This document shows, piece by piece, positions 50,880 through 59,262 of a stretch of 64,000 nucleotides of DNA; position 1 is the first letter of the stretch, and each line of letters opens with the position of its first letter. The position numbers were made by a program, and so were the translations under genes. The stretch is taken from the NCBI RefSeq assembly GCF_000520015.2, contig NZ_CP007044.2, positions 4,650,001 through 4,714,000 on the forward strand, read 5' to 3'. The notes beneath the pieces were generated by a model that was not told the DNA's origin, made no database searches, and saw nothing but the letters and a program-made list of their open reading frames with translations. Source of the DNA: Chania multitudinisentens RB-25. Lineage in GTDB: Bacteria > Pseudomonadota > Gammaproteobacteria > Enterobacterales > Enterobacteriaceae.

Positions 50880-51407
50880 TTAGACAGTACCGCAAACTTT
50901 CTCGATCAGTTCTGCCGGGAACTGCATAGCCTGCATGATGTGTTCGATCATGCTGCGTTTACGGCCAGTATTGGTATTGGTAATTACCCAGTAAGGCGTT
51001 CCCGGAACGTGTTTGGGTTTGGTATGCGTTCCATTCGCCAGCAAGGTTTGCTGATCGCCGGCAAAATAAGTACGGGTTCGGCCATGCAAGGCATCGGTCG
51101 CTGCGGTAAAACCCACTGCGTCAAGCGTATACAAAGTGGAAAGTACCAGCATAAAACGATTTACAGCTTTGCTCTGCTCGGCATATTCGTCTGACAACAA
51201 CAGTTCACGCACGACACGCACACGATCGCGTGGAAGTGACACCGCAGCAGCAGGCTCTGGAGCCTTAGCCACCGCAGAGGCTGATGCAGGTTGCCCTGCG
51301 GTAAACTTCAGCATACGCCGTAAAATATCGGACGCGCTTTCACCGATATGTTGCGTGTGGCTGGCAATATAGCGGTAAAGTTCTTCGTCGACTTCTATAG
51401 TTTTCAT
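50880..51407 (-). CDS. seqA: Replication initiation negative regulator SeqA
   Basis: Binds clustered hemimethylated GATC sites, sequesters oriC after initiation and organises new DNA. 175 residues from MKTIEVDEELYRYIASHTQHIGESASDILRRML (oligomerisation domain, 1-35), a variable linker of Ala/Pro/Ser, and the DNA-binding domain from about residue 60 with SKAVNRFMLVLSTLY and GRTRTYFAGDQQTLLANG. The frame begins 5 codons earlier (MFWIK), but homology fixes 51407. Confidence 0.97.
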   Translation of the reverse strand: MKTIEVDEELYRYIASHTQHIGESASDILRRMLKFTAGQPASASAVAKAPEPAAAVSLPRDRVRVVRELLLSDEYAEQSKAVNRFMLVLSTLYTLDAVGFTAATDALHGRTRTYFAGDQQTLLANGTHTKPKHVPGTPYWVITNTNTGRKRSMIEHIMQAMQFPAELIEKVCGTV

Positions 51408-51770
51408 CTTTATCCAAAACAATAATTCAATTGATTTTTATAATGTTTTATGGTCACTAACGAAAATCTCAATGTTGACCTACATTTTTCCAACCATCTG
51501 GTTTTACGGTATTTCACTGCTTTGAGGTAGATTAACAGACTCTCGAAGGCCAGCCAACTTCCCCCGCAGTAACATTGGGTTGTCACCAGAAGCCTTCCCC
51601 ACATAATAGTGATTGGTGCTCTTGGAGGATAGGTTTTCAGGGCGTTTCTTGGTGGCGCAGGGTTAAATCTGGTTTTGTCAGGCCGCCGATCAAATCAGGG
51701 AAAATGTGCCGATAGAGCCGGGCTGTAGCAGACGAAGCAGGTACCAGCTTGAACAATTATACGTGGCCAG
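51408..51770. other. Gap between seqA and the autotransporter terminator
   Basis: About 360 bp with no gene I can support. It must carry the seqA promoter. This is the left junction of the accessory block: in E. coli ybfF lies next here. No direct repeats, tRNA or integrase marks are visible. Confidence 0.6.
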
Positions 51771-51795
51771 AAAAATGGGACACAAAATGTGCCCC
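51771..51795 (-). terminator. Candidate terminator of the autotransporter gene
   Basis: Minus strand GGG-G-CACA-TTT-TGTG-T-CCC stem (one internal mismatch) followed by ATTTTT, 36 bp after the autotransporter stop. Confidence 0.65.
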
Positions 51796-51830
51796 ATCAT
51801 CGCCTCAGGAGGGTTAGAACAACCCATCAA

Positions 51831-54800
51831 TCAGAAGCTGTACCTCAATCCCAGTTGGCCATTAACGTCGCGGAAATCATTATTGCCCCCTTGGACCCCG
51901 ATATTGCCAGAGGCGCTCCAACCTTTGCCTAGGGCAAACTGAACGCCAGCCTTAGCTTCATACACATTATCAGCCAGTTTATGGCGCACCTTAGTTTCGT
52001 TCATCTCCACCGTCGCGTCGTTACCACCTGACCACCAATTCAACTGTAGGAACGGTTGAATCTGGTTAGCGTTGGGACCCACTGGATTGCTAAACAACCT
52101 TACACCAAGACGGGTAGTGGTTTGATTTTTCCGTTGTTCTGCAATTCTGGTTCCATTGTCTTCCGTATGAGCATCACCACTATAGCGGGTAAAAATCACC
52201 TGCCCCTGTGGCTCCAGGTACAGGCTACGGTGACTTCCTTCATACAGCGGCAGGGCATAGCCCAGTTCCAGCGATCCGCTCCAGGTATTGGACTGGTATT
52301 CTTCACGGGCCAATCCGCTGCCCTGGACTTCGTTGTCGTAGCGGCCATATTGTAGCCAACTGTCCAAATAGACCCCAGTAGGCGAAGAGGCATTCTGGTA
52401 CCAGGTACCGTAAACACCAAAGCTGGTTCCCGTAACCTTGCCTTTGGCATTACGCTGGCTCAGATCGGAAGTTGCCTGTGTATCGGCGTTGCCATAACCC
52501 AGCATTATCCCCGTGTGCAGCCGGCTTTCACCAACAGCATGCTGCAACTCTCCGCCAATCTGCATAACGTCAAGATCTGTCTCAACCGACAACTGCTTGC
52601 CAACCACGCCAGCATCCAGATTGTTGCGATGCGCACGTATCCAGACCGCGCCATTGCCCTCCTTTCCTCTGGCTCCTAATCCTGGCTCCCCCATGCGATC
52701 GGAACGGGTATGATCGAACATATGCACCGCAGCATTCTGGTTATTCAGATAGGCTGCTGCATCAACACGTAACAAAGAGGGAGAGTTTCCTGGCGGTGGT
52801 GTCTGAGGATCCGTAGTGCCTGGCGCTGGGGCCTCGGGGTCAGGAGTTTCAACCTCAGGCACTCCCGGTTTGGGGATTTCTGGCTTGGGTGGTTCTGGCG
52901 TTTTGACCGCCTCAGAACGCAAATACCAGTTGCCATTTGCAGGGTCCTGTTTCCCCCCTTTATGCAACAGATACTCGTAAGCTCCCGCAACAACGGGCTT
53001 TTGCAGGTTAAAAACGCCATTAGACTCTTTAGTTACGCTGATGACCTCAATACCCTCAACCGTTTTAGCACCTTGGCCCCCGACGTTATTGACCTGCAAC
53101 CAAGATTGACCACTGCTGCTGCCGGTAATCACCAGACGGTCGGTAACTGAATCATCGCCCCCAAGTACCGTATTCAGCCTTAGCGTACCCCCTTCGCCTT
53201 TATAGCTGCCGTCGCCACCACCAAAGAAAGTAGCGCTAGACAGAGCCAGTGTCATGCCTGCGCTGCCATTACCGCCAAGATTGACCACGCCAGCATTACT
53301 CAACCCACTGAAGTAAGCATTGAAACCCGCCAGATCCAGCGTTCCTGCCTTGGCAACATTAAAAACCGCGGGGCTGAAAAGGTTAGCACCAAAACTATTG
53401 GCTACCCCCGCCTGTAGAGTTCCAGCAACCACGTTCACTGTGCCACTGAGAATGTTATCTTTGGACATCAGGCGTGTCGTCCCGCTCCCCAGATGATTGA
53501 TCGTACCAGTGCCACTCAACTTGGGGGAGAAATCCTGATTATCCGTGTAATTGAAATTCAATATGCCGCGGCTGTGTAGAAACACGTTAGAGGTTTCCAA
53601 GATGCCAGCTTTGCCACCCGTACCAATGTTAAGCACGGCCTGCTTAAGCGAGCCTCCGCCGGAGACAGGGCTATCCCCTACGCGTACTTGCCCGGTGCTG
53701 CTCACCTTGACCAAGGCGCCGTCAGCGATGGTCAGGGTGCCGTCACCGTTGGTTCCGCCAATATTGATATATCCGGCTGAGAACAGCGTTCCCTGATCCT
53801 TGACCAGAATGCTGCCACTTGCAGGCGCGGTTCCCGAGTAAAACACACGTTCGCCGATGGAAACACCACTGTATTTATCCGCCCCCGTGCTCATTACCTG
53901 TGCACCATTGGCAATGGTCAGGCTACCGACGCCATCCACTCCGACATTAAGTTCAGTAACCTTCATTGAAGAGGTTGCGCCGCTGACGACAGCGCTGCCC
54001 TGGCTTTTTACCTGCGAAGCGATAGCAAGCCCTGCTACCTCAAGACGCCCACCGTCGACAACTTGCAGTTGCCCTTCACCCCCATTGCCAACCGTCAAGA
54101 CAGAGGACTTCCAGACGGAGCCGGTGCCAGAAACCAGCAATGTTCCCTTTCCACCAGCGCCGTCACCCAGATAATTTCTATAGTTACCGCCATCGAACAC
54201 CGCACCATCGGTAATACTGACCTTGCCCTCTCCTTTTTCACCGGCCCGAATAACCACCCCGCTGGGGGAAGAGACTACCGATCCCACACCGGAGATATTC
54301 AGCTCACCATAAGCACCGGTGAGGGTTCCCAAATGTATCTCGGCTGCGCCTGCTTTAGCGCCGTTGGACACATTCATCACCCCCTGACCACCGTAGCCCA
54401 CGTACATACTTGAAGAACCGTATTTGTTGTAATAAAGCTGGCTCCCCGCACCGTCAACGTTAATTGTTCCTTGGCCAGTGGCATCATAGCCAACAATCAC
54501 CTTGTCAAAGGTATCCAGCACAAATTTACCACTGTCAGAAATGTTGAACTCACCGATCCCTTGTTTGCCGACGATCACCTGATGGCCCAAAAGTTGAGAG
54601 TTAGCTCCCGTTATATTCAGAGTTCCCTTAGAACCTTCTTCTACGCCCAGTTCAATGAATGAAACGTCCAAAGTTCCGGCATCCAATACGGAAACCTTAC
54701 CTTCACCACCCACACCGATTTTCAGATCCTGGCCATAAAGAGGATCGTAGTTGTAAAGTGTCCAACGGGAATTCGCCCCCGAAATTGAAGCCTCTCCGAC

Positions 54801-55154
54801 TGAACCAGCTTGCCTTGCCAGATAGCCGGCACCGACCGTAGTCGCCTTAGCACCTTCACCGATCGTTAGCTTGCCTGAACTGATATCACCTACCACCAGA
54901 TCCACTCGAATACCGGTTTTCCAGCCATCCGGTTTAGTACCTGGCACGGTTTCTTCCGTACCACCGTCAATCAGGATTTCAGCTGCACTGGCGTCACCTG
55001 CTGAACCGAACATGCCGGCCACGGCCAGAAGCAGGCCGGGTGCAATACCGACTTTGCGGTTTTGAGGGGATTTGCCACCACTGCGGGACAATTCAGAAAC
55101 GGGGACCAGAGAACCAGTACGGTGATGGCGCACAAGGCGATAAACTTTATTCAT
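51831..55154 (-). CDS. Type Va autotransporter with T5SS/PEP-CTERM-type repeats
   Basis: 1107 residues. Starts with an extended signal peptide region MNKVYRLVRHHRTGSLVPVSELSRS and a hydrophobic core ending DASA-AE near 58. The passenger (about 60-750) is built of a dozen or more 23-30-residue repeats of the type hhVG-x2-GxGxLxIxGAxS, characteristic of the T5SS/PEP-CTERM-associated repeat and of a beta-helix; no cysteine and no serine-protease motif is seen. Then a proline-rich hinge TPEPPKPEIPKPGVPEVETP (about 770-810) and a C-terminal beta-barrel (about 830-1107) ending in RYSF. GGAGGAG lies 9 bases before the ATG at 55154; an ATG six codons earlier overlaps the SD. Surface adhesin or aggregation factor is the likely role, by architecture only. 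Confidence 0.9.
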   Translation of the reverse strand: MNKVYRLVRHHRTGSLVPVSELSRSGGKSPQNRKVGIAPGLLLAVAGMFGSAGDASAAEILIDGGTEETVPGTKPDGWKTGIRVDLVVGDISSGKLTIGEGAKATTVGAGYLARQAGSVGEASISGANSRWTLYNYDPLYGQDLKIGVGGEGKVSVLDAGTLDVSFIELGVEEGSKGTLNITGANSQLLGHQVIVGKQGIGEFNISDSGKFVLDTFDKVIVGYDATGQGTINVDGAGSQLYYNKYGSSSMYVGYGGQGVMNVSNGAKAGAAEIHLGTLTGAYGELNISGVGSVVSSPSGVVIRAGEKGEGKVSITDGAVFDGGNYRNYLGDGAGGKGTLLVSGTGSVWKSSVLTVGNGGEGQLQVVDGGRLEVAGLAIASQVKSQGSAVVSGATSSMKVTELNVGVDGVGSLTIANGAQVMSTGADKYSGVSIGERVFYSGTAPASGSILVKDQGTLFSAGYINIGGTNGDGTLTIADGALVKVSSTGQVRVGDSPVSGGGSLKQAVLNIGTGGKAGILETSNVFLHSRGILNFNYTDNQDFSPKLSGTGTINHLGSGTTRLMSKDNILSGTVNVVAGTLQAGVANSFGANLFSPAVFNVAKAGTLDLAGFNAYFSGLSNAGVVNLGGNGSAGMTLALSSATFFGGGDGSYKGEGGTLRLNTVLGGDDSVTDRLVITGSSSGQSWLQVNNVGGQGAKTVEGIEVISVTKESNGVFNLQKPVVAGAYEYLLHKGGKQDPANGNWYLRSEAVKTPEPPKPEIPKPGVPEVETPDPEAPAPGTTDPQTPPPGNSPSLLRVDAAAYLNNQNAAVHMFDHTRSDRMGEPGLGARGKEGNGAVWIRAHRNNLDAGVVGKQLSVETDLDVMQIGGELQHAVGESRLHTGIMLGYGNADTQATSDLSQRNAKGKVTGTSFGVYGTWYQNASSPTGVYLDSWLQYGRYDNEVQGSGLAREEYQSNTWSGSLELGYALPLYEGSHRSLYLEPQGQVIFTRYSGDAHTEDNGTRIAEQRKNQTTTRLGVRLFSNPVGPNANQIQPFLQLNWWSGGNDATVEMNETKVRHKLADNVYEAKAGVQFALGKGWSASGNIGVQGGNNDFRDVNGQLGLRYSF

Positions 55155-55236
55155 ACAGAGCAACTCCTCCAATGAGTTTAATAAAACGCTCAGATGTTGT
55201 TTGATTAATTATTTTTACAACTGTAGAAATACAAAA

Positions 55237-55253
55237 GCTTCCAATAAGGAAGC
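55237..55253 (-). terminator. Leader hairpin upstream of the autotransporter
   Basis: Minus strand GCTTCC-TTATT-GGAAGC followed by TTTTG, 83 bp upstream of the autotransporter start. It looks like a small rho-independent terminator placed in the leader, or the end of an upstream transcript. Confidence 0.5.
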
Positions 55254-55628
55254 CACGCTAGATTACGTTTATACACACTCCAATCATTAACGAGGAATGC
55301 TAACAGCAATAAAAACCATCATCCCATTAAGCATTCGCTACCTCGTCACAACTGCTTACACAGACATACAAAAGCACTCCCTCTATATCCTTTGGGAAAT
55401 AGATTTTTTCTAACTTAAAAACCCAGATACTAATAAATTATCTTTTTCAATCTAATTTAAAACGATGGTGGTTTTATGAGGGGAGAGCCTGATTAATCAC
55501 CATCTACTCTTGGGAAACCAAGAAAAATAACCATGTACAGACGTTCAATGCCAACTTTCTGCTCGGTGGTGATTATTGATTATTGGGATAAAATTGAGGT
55601 TTTATAAAACATTTCAAAATATTCATGC

Positions 55629-55658
55629 ATGCTCCCGGCAAACTTTTGCTGGGAGCAT
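55629..55658. terminator. Stem-loop downstream of the lipoprotein gene
   Basis: 13-bp stem ATGCTCCCGGCAA / TTGCTGGGAGCAT (one G-T pair) with a 4-base loop, 54 bp after the lipoprotein stop. No immediate T tract on the minus strand, but its stability and location suggest it ends that transcript. Confidence 0.55.
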
Positions 55659-55712
55659 AACTTAATTCTACACAACGAGTTACGACCAAACCCGTGTTGA
55701 AGGTAATCTTAA

Positions 55713-56129
55713 CTACATGTGCCACCGATCAACTATACCGTCACTGCCAAAAGTGATAACAAGGAAATCTGAACGGTATTCGGTATTTCCTGACATTTTA
55801 GCCGATGCCTTGCTTGCACTATCTGTGGCATCCGATGCCGTACTAGCCATGCCAAGAGCACTGGAAACCGCACCTGCCCCAGGGATATAGCTGGCAAGAG
55901 AGGCGGCTGTGCTTAGATTACCACCTACTTTATATTCCCATCGTACCTCGCCACCAGAATCAGCCGACTGATCATCCGGTACGCCATAAATTGCCTGTAC
56001 TTGCGCCTTGGTTGTCTGCTTGGGTATAACGTGTGCCTTCACATACGATGCACTGAATTTATTCTCCCCCGTGGAACTGCATCCGACAAGAAGAAAAGCC
56101 ACCATGATACTCCATAAATACTTGCGCAT
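55713..56129 (-). CDS. BamE/SmpA-like lipoprotein
   Basis: 138 residues. Signal peptide with lipobox LLVGC (Cys17), then YVKAHVIPKQTTKAQVQAIYG and VRWEYKV, the pattern of the BamE (SmpA/OmlA) fold in which a helix pair precedes a short beta sheet. Between the halves is a Gly/Ala/Ser-rich stretch (STAASLASYIPGAGAVSSALGMAS), as in glycine-zipper-type insertions. The C-terminus reads FLVITFGSDGIVDRWHM, also BamE-like. It is not BamE itself by length and sequence. It sits between the autotransporter (same strand) and the divergent two-component genes. Function unknown. Confidence 0.78.
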   Translation of the reverse strand: MRKYLWSIMVAFLLVGCSSTGENKFSASYVKAHVIPKQTTKAQVQAIYGVPDDQSADSGGEVRWEYKVGGNLSTAASLASYIPGAGAVSSALGMASTASDATDSASKASAKMSGNTEYRSDFLVITFGSDGIVDRWHM

Positions 56130-56744
56130 ATCTCAATCCGATTGATTAACTATTTATTAATACTAATAACCGGAGTTATCAGCTGTTTTTTGCATTAATG
56201 ACTGTAAGTCTGGCAGACCAAATGCTGGGCGAAAAATATCAAAAAAAATAACACGATCTTCGCAGTTCTTTTATTCCAATGGCATTAGCGAATACTCGAA
56301 AATTATAATAGGCTATTATTAATGCGTCGGAATGATACGTATATAATCAAAAAGGCGCAACCCTACTGAGGTAGGGTTTATTGAAAGCGAAAGTATCATC
56401 AATTTAGAAACAACTCAGCCTGGATATATGTGCCACTCTATACCCACTGACTTCAAGTTATAGATGTGTTAATCTTCCTTCACTTACCCAGTACTAACTG
56501 GAGTCAGTTCCCAAAGACTCACTACCTCATACTCTTAATCCTGCAATTTGAATGAATTAGGGTACAGGCCGGAGTTTTACCGGTGCTGAGCCTATTAGAT
56601 GGACGTGTTATTCGCACAACTTATTTAACACACAAGATACCGCCATTCGTGTATTGTGAACTAACCAGCCTGCATCAAATAAAAGTAGGCCATGAAATGT
56701 ATAAGTCAACGCGAACGTTACATTGGTGACAAAAGGAGAGTGAC
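56130..56744. promoter_or_regulatory. Intergenic region between lipoprotein and response regulator
   Basis: 615 bp without a gene, AT-rich. It holds an 8-bp perfect hairpin AACCCTAC-TGAG-GTAGGGTT (56359-56378) and an ERIC-like element (56439-56566), and must carry the divergent promoters of the lipoprotein gene and the two-component pair. The response regulator SD AAAGGAGAG is at 56732-56740. Confidence 0.55.
56439..56566. repeat. Degenerate ERIC-like repeat
   Basis: 128 bp bounded by TATACCCACTGACTTCAAGTT and CAATTTGAATGAATTAGGGTACA, an inverted pair of the kind found at ERIC-type ends, with an internal CTTCACTTACCCAGT and GGAGTCAGTTCCCAAAGACTCACT. It matches the other element in this window (23899-24027) only in outline, so it belongs to a divergent subfamily. 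Confidence 0.65.
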
Positions 56745-57377
56745 GTGAGTAAACCTTATGCTTTAGTCGTTGACGACCACCCGTTGGTTGCTGGGGGGAT
56801 TGCAGCATTTTTAGGCACACACTGTGGTTACCAACAAGTATGCGTCGCTACCAGCCGCCAAGAGTGTGATAGTTTGATCGAAGAAAAAGGCCCCCCGCAA
56901 TTGCTGGTTCTGGATTTCTGGTTAGCAGATGGCACAGCTCTTCAGTTAATTAAGAATCTTTCACAGAAGAATCCCAATATTCGTCTATTGGTGATCAGTG
57001 GGGATGAGAATAACAATGTTCAACATAAGGCCCGTGAAATAGGGGCACACGGTTTTGTTCATAAACACGACTCACCACAAATCTTCAATCAGGCCGTTAC
57101 GGCATTGCAAAACGGGCAACTTTGGTTTCCAGACGCCTCGGATCCCCCCTCTTTTTCCTCACCAACGGCTAATCACCAGGAGTTTGGGCTGACCCAGCGG
57201 CAGGCAGAAGTGCTGGCAATGATGCTCCGGGGATTTTCAAACAAACGGATTGCCATGAAGTTGACTGTGTCTGAGCCCACGATCAAAGAACACATTACCG
57301 GTATTCTCAGCAAGCTCGGCGTCAGCAACAGAGTTGAGGCTATCACGTTACTTCAGGGGCGGCGCTTCACGCCATGA
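56745..57377 (+). CDS. LuxR/NarL-family response regulator
   Basis: 210 residues. Receiver domain 1-120: acidic pair VVDDHP (Asp10-Asp11), phosphoacceptor Asp57 in LLVLDFWLADG, and Lys in FVHKHD. C-terminal LuxR-type helix-turn-helix: LTQRQAEVLAMMLRGFSNKRIAMKLTVSEPTIKEHITGILSKLGVSNR. GTG start with GGAGAG upstream. Its stop overlaps the kinase ATG by 4 bases (ATGA), so the two are coupled. Targets are unknown; the divergent lipoprotein and autotransporter are candidates by location only. Confidence 0.93.
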   Translation: MSKPYALVVDDHPLVAGGIAAFLGTHCGYQQVCVATSRQECDSLIEEKGPPQLLVLDFWLADGTALQLIKNLSQKNPNIRLLVISGDENNNVQHKAREIGAHGFVHKHDSPQIFNQAVTALQNGQLWFPDASDPPSFSSPTANHQEFGLTQRQAEVLAMMLRGFSNKRIAMKLTVSEPTIKEHITGILSKLGVSNRVEAITLLQGRRFTP

Positions 57378-59155
57378 TCAAGATTATTAATGATAAAGCT
57401 CCGTATGATATCAAGCCGCACTCGCAGCTCCGTCTATTGAACAATGTGTTAGCGCGGTTAGTTTTTAGCATCAATGCTGTTCCTTTTGTCGGTACGGTGT
57501 TTGCCATTTGGCTATATAAACTGCAACTGCCGTTAACCCCCGTCATCTGTTGGATTGTTCTCTACCTTATTGCAGCCGTGCTTGCCAGGTTTTGGCACCA
57601 CCGCTATCGCCAGAAACTGAGCACAACGGCTGACACCACCATGCTGGCCCAGTGGCTACCTTGGGTGAATCGGGTAGCCTTGCTGCACGGCATCGGCCTG
57701 TCTTCGCTGATGCTCGTCACGGCCATGAGCCAATCCTTCGATTTCACTCTGCTGCTCAATATCAGTATTGCCGCAATCATCGCCGCCAACGCGACACATC
57801 TGACCCCGTTGCTGGGCGCATTCCAGCGCTTCTTTATTAGCTGTTGGGGAATGTTGCTGGTGCTGATCCCTTGGCGCTATGGTGAAACCTGGCCAATCAC
57901 TTTCTTGCTTAATCTGCTGTACGCCTTTGCTATTTATCGTCATGCCTTGACCTCACACGCCTTCTTCCTGCAGCAGGTCAGGCTGGAAGAGGACAGCATC
58001 TTATTGGCTGAGAAATTCCGTTTGGCAAAAGAGGAAGCGGAACATGCACTACATGATAAAAACCTGTTTCTCACCACGGCTAGCCACGATCTTCGCCAAC
58101 CGATTCACGCGATGGGATTTTTGATTGAAGCGATCGTACACAAGAATCGCGATCCCCAGTTGAATCCGCAGCTCCATGATCTGCAAGAGAGTGTGCGCTC
58201 ATTACATTTAATGTTTAACTCACTGTTGGACCTGACAATAATAGAAAATAATGCCGTCAATGTCCCACAGACAGAAGTGGAGTTAGTGCCATTAATCAAT
58301 TCTATCATCACCTTGTTTCGTGAAGAGGCGAATAACCGAGGCTTAACGCTACGCGCGCGATTCCCCCGGCAACGCTGCGTGGCATTAGGCGATCTCTCGT
58401 TGCTCAAACAGTCGTTAATCAACCTGACGCACAATGCACTACGGTATACTCCCCAGGGTGGGGTGCTGATCTCTGTTCGCCTGCGTGGCAAAGAGTGGTT
58501 GATCGAAGTCTGGGATACAGGAATTGGCGTTGCTGATGCTGAAAAAAACCAGATTTTCTCCCCCTTCTATCGCCCAGAGCTTGCCTGGCGTATAGATAGT
58601 GCCGGGCATGGGCTAGGTCTGGCAGTGGTAGCAAGATGCGCGAAACTGATGAAAGTGCAGTGTGGAATGAGTTCAATAGAAGGAAAAGGTTCACGTTTTT
58701 GGCTGCGTTTACCAGCCAGCGACACAGTGACAACCCTGGCTCCATTGCCCGTGCGGCAGAAATCGTTATCCACACCGCACAGAACGCTTGCCGGAACCTG
58801 TCTGGTCGTCGATGACGATCCATTGGTCACTGCCGCCTGGGCAAGCCTGATGCAGGCTTGGGGAGTGACTGTCCGCTGCGTTGCTTCTGCCAACGAAGCT
58901 TTTGCCGTACTTCAGAGCGGCTTTTCTCCACAGGCAATTTTGTGCGATCAGCGCTTGCGCTCAGGCGAAAGTGGGTTCGACATTTTGCAGGAGTTACTCC
59001 AGCGTTTACCCCAGGCCAGTGGCGCGATGGTCAGCGGTGAGTTTAATTCAGAGATCTTGCAACAAGCGGAAAGAGAGGGCTACCTGGTGTTATCTAAGCC
59101 GTTGGAACCCTCGCAGCTCCATGCATTGCTTTCACAGTGGCTTTCCCCTGAATAA
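57374..59155 (+). CDS. Hybrid sensor histidine kinase with C-terminal receiver
   Basis: 593 residues. N-terminal membrane part (about 28-190) with five to six helices and almost no periplasmic domain, so it likely senses a signal in the membrane. Coiled linker 200-230, then HisKA with TTASHDLRQP (His238), HATPase with N-box LINLTHNALRYTP (Asn354), G1 DTGIGV (381-386) and GHGLGLAVV (411-419), and a C-terminal receiver (about 475-590) with VVDDDP, phosphoacceptor Asp525 in ILCDQRLR and Lys in LSKPLEP. There is no Hpt domain in the gene or nearby. Partner of the preceding LuxR-type regulator. Confidence 0.93.
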   Translation: MIKIINDKAPYDIKPHSQLRLLNNVLARLVFSINAVPFVGTVFAIWLYKLQLPLTPVICWIVLYLIAAVLARFWHHRYRQKLSTTADTTMLAQWLPWVNRVALLHGIGLSSLMLVTAMSQSFDFTLLLNISIAAIIAANATHLTPLLGAFQRFFISCWGMLLVLIPWRYGETWPITFLLNLLYAFAIYRHALTSHAFFLQQVRLEEDSILLAEKFRLAKEEAEHALHDKNLFLTTASHDLRQPIHAMGFLIEAIVHKNRDPQLNPQLHDLQESVRSLHLMFNSLLDLTIIENNAVNVPQTEVELVPLINSIITLFREEANNRGLTLRARFPRQRCVALGDLSLLKQSLINLTHNALRYTPQGGVLISVRLRGKEWLIEVWDTGIGVADAEKNQIFSPFYRPELAWRIDSAGHGLGLAVVARCAKLMKVQCGMSSIEGKGSRFWLRLPASDTVTTLAPLPVRQKSLSTPHRTLAGTCLVVDDDPLVTAAWASLMQAWGVTVRCVASANEAFAVLQSGFSPQAILCDQRLRSGESGFDILQELLQRLPQASGAMVSGEFNSEILQQAEREGYLVLSKPLEPSQLHALLSQWLSPE

Positions 59156-59262
59156 CGCCAATAATGTACTGCTCGAAAGGTATTGATGACATTTATCTAA
59201 TTTATAAATATCTACCTAGGCATGATACCCTGCCCCAATGTCTTAACATCGCAAACTTCACC

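Larger units (their letters stand above)
55155..55712. other. AT-rich gap between autotransporter and lipoprotein genes
   Basis: 558 bp with no credible gene, clearly richer in A+T than the flanking core genes. It contains two stem-loops (55237-55253 and 55629-55658) and presumably the autotransporter promoter, which I cannot place with confidence. Confidence 0.6.

Noticed and set aside
51706..51942. 78-codon plus-strand frame across the autotransporter 3' end
   Set aside because: Overlaps the conserved barrel end and a terminator hairpin; no SD and no homology.
59164..59262. N-terminal extension of YbfF (33 codons, MYCSKGIDDIYLIYKYLPRH...)
   Set aside because: Not part of the YbfF family; the ATG at 59263 aligns with E. 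coli YbfF.
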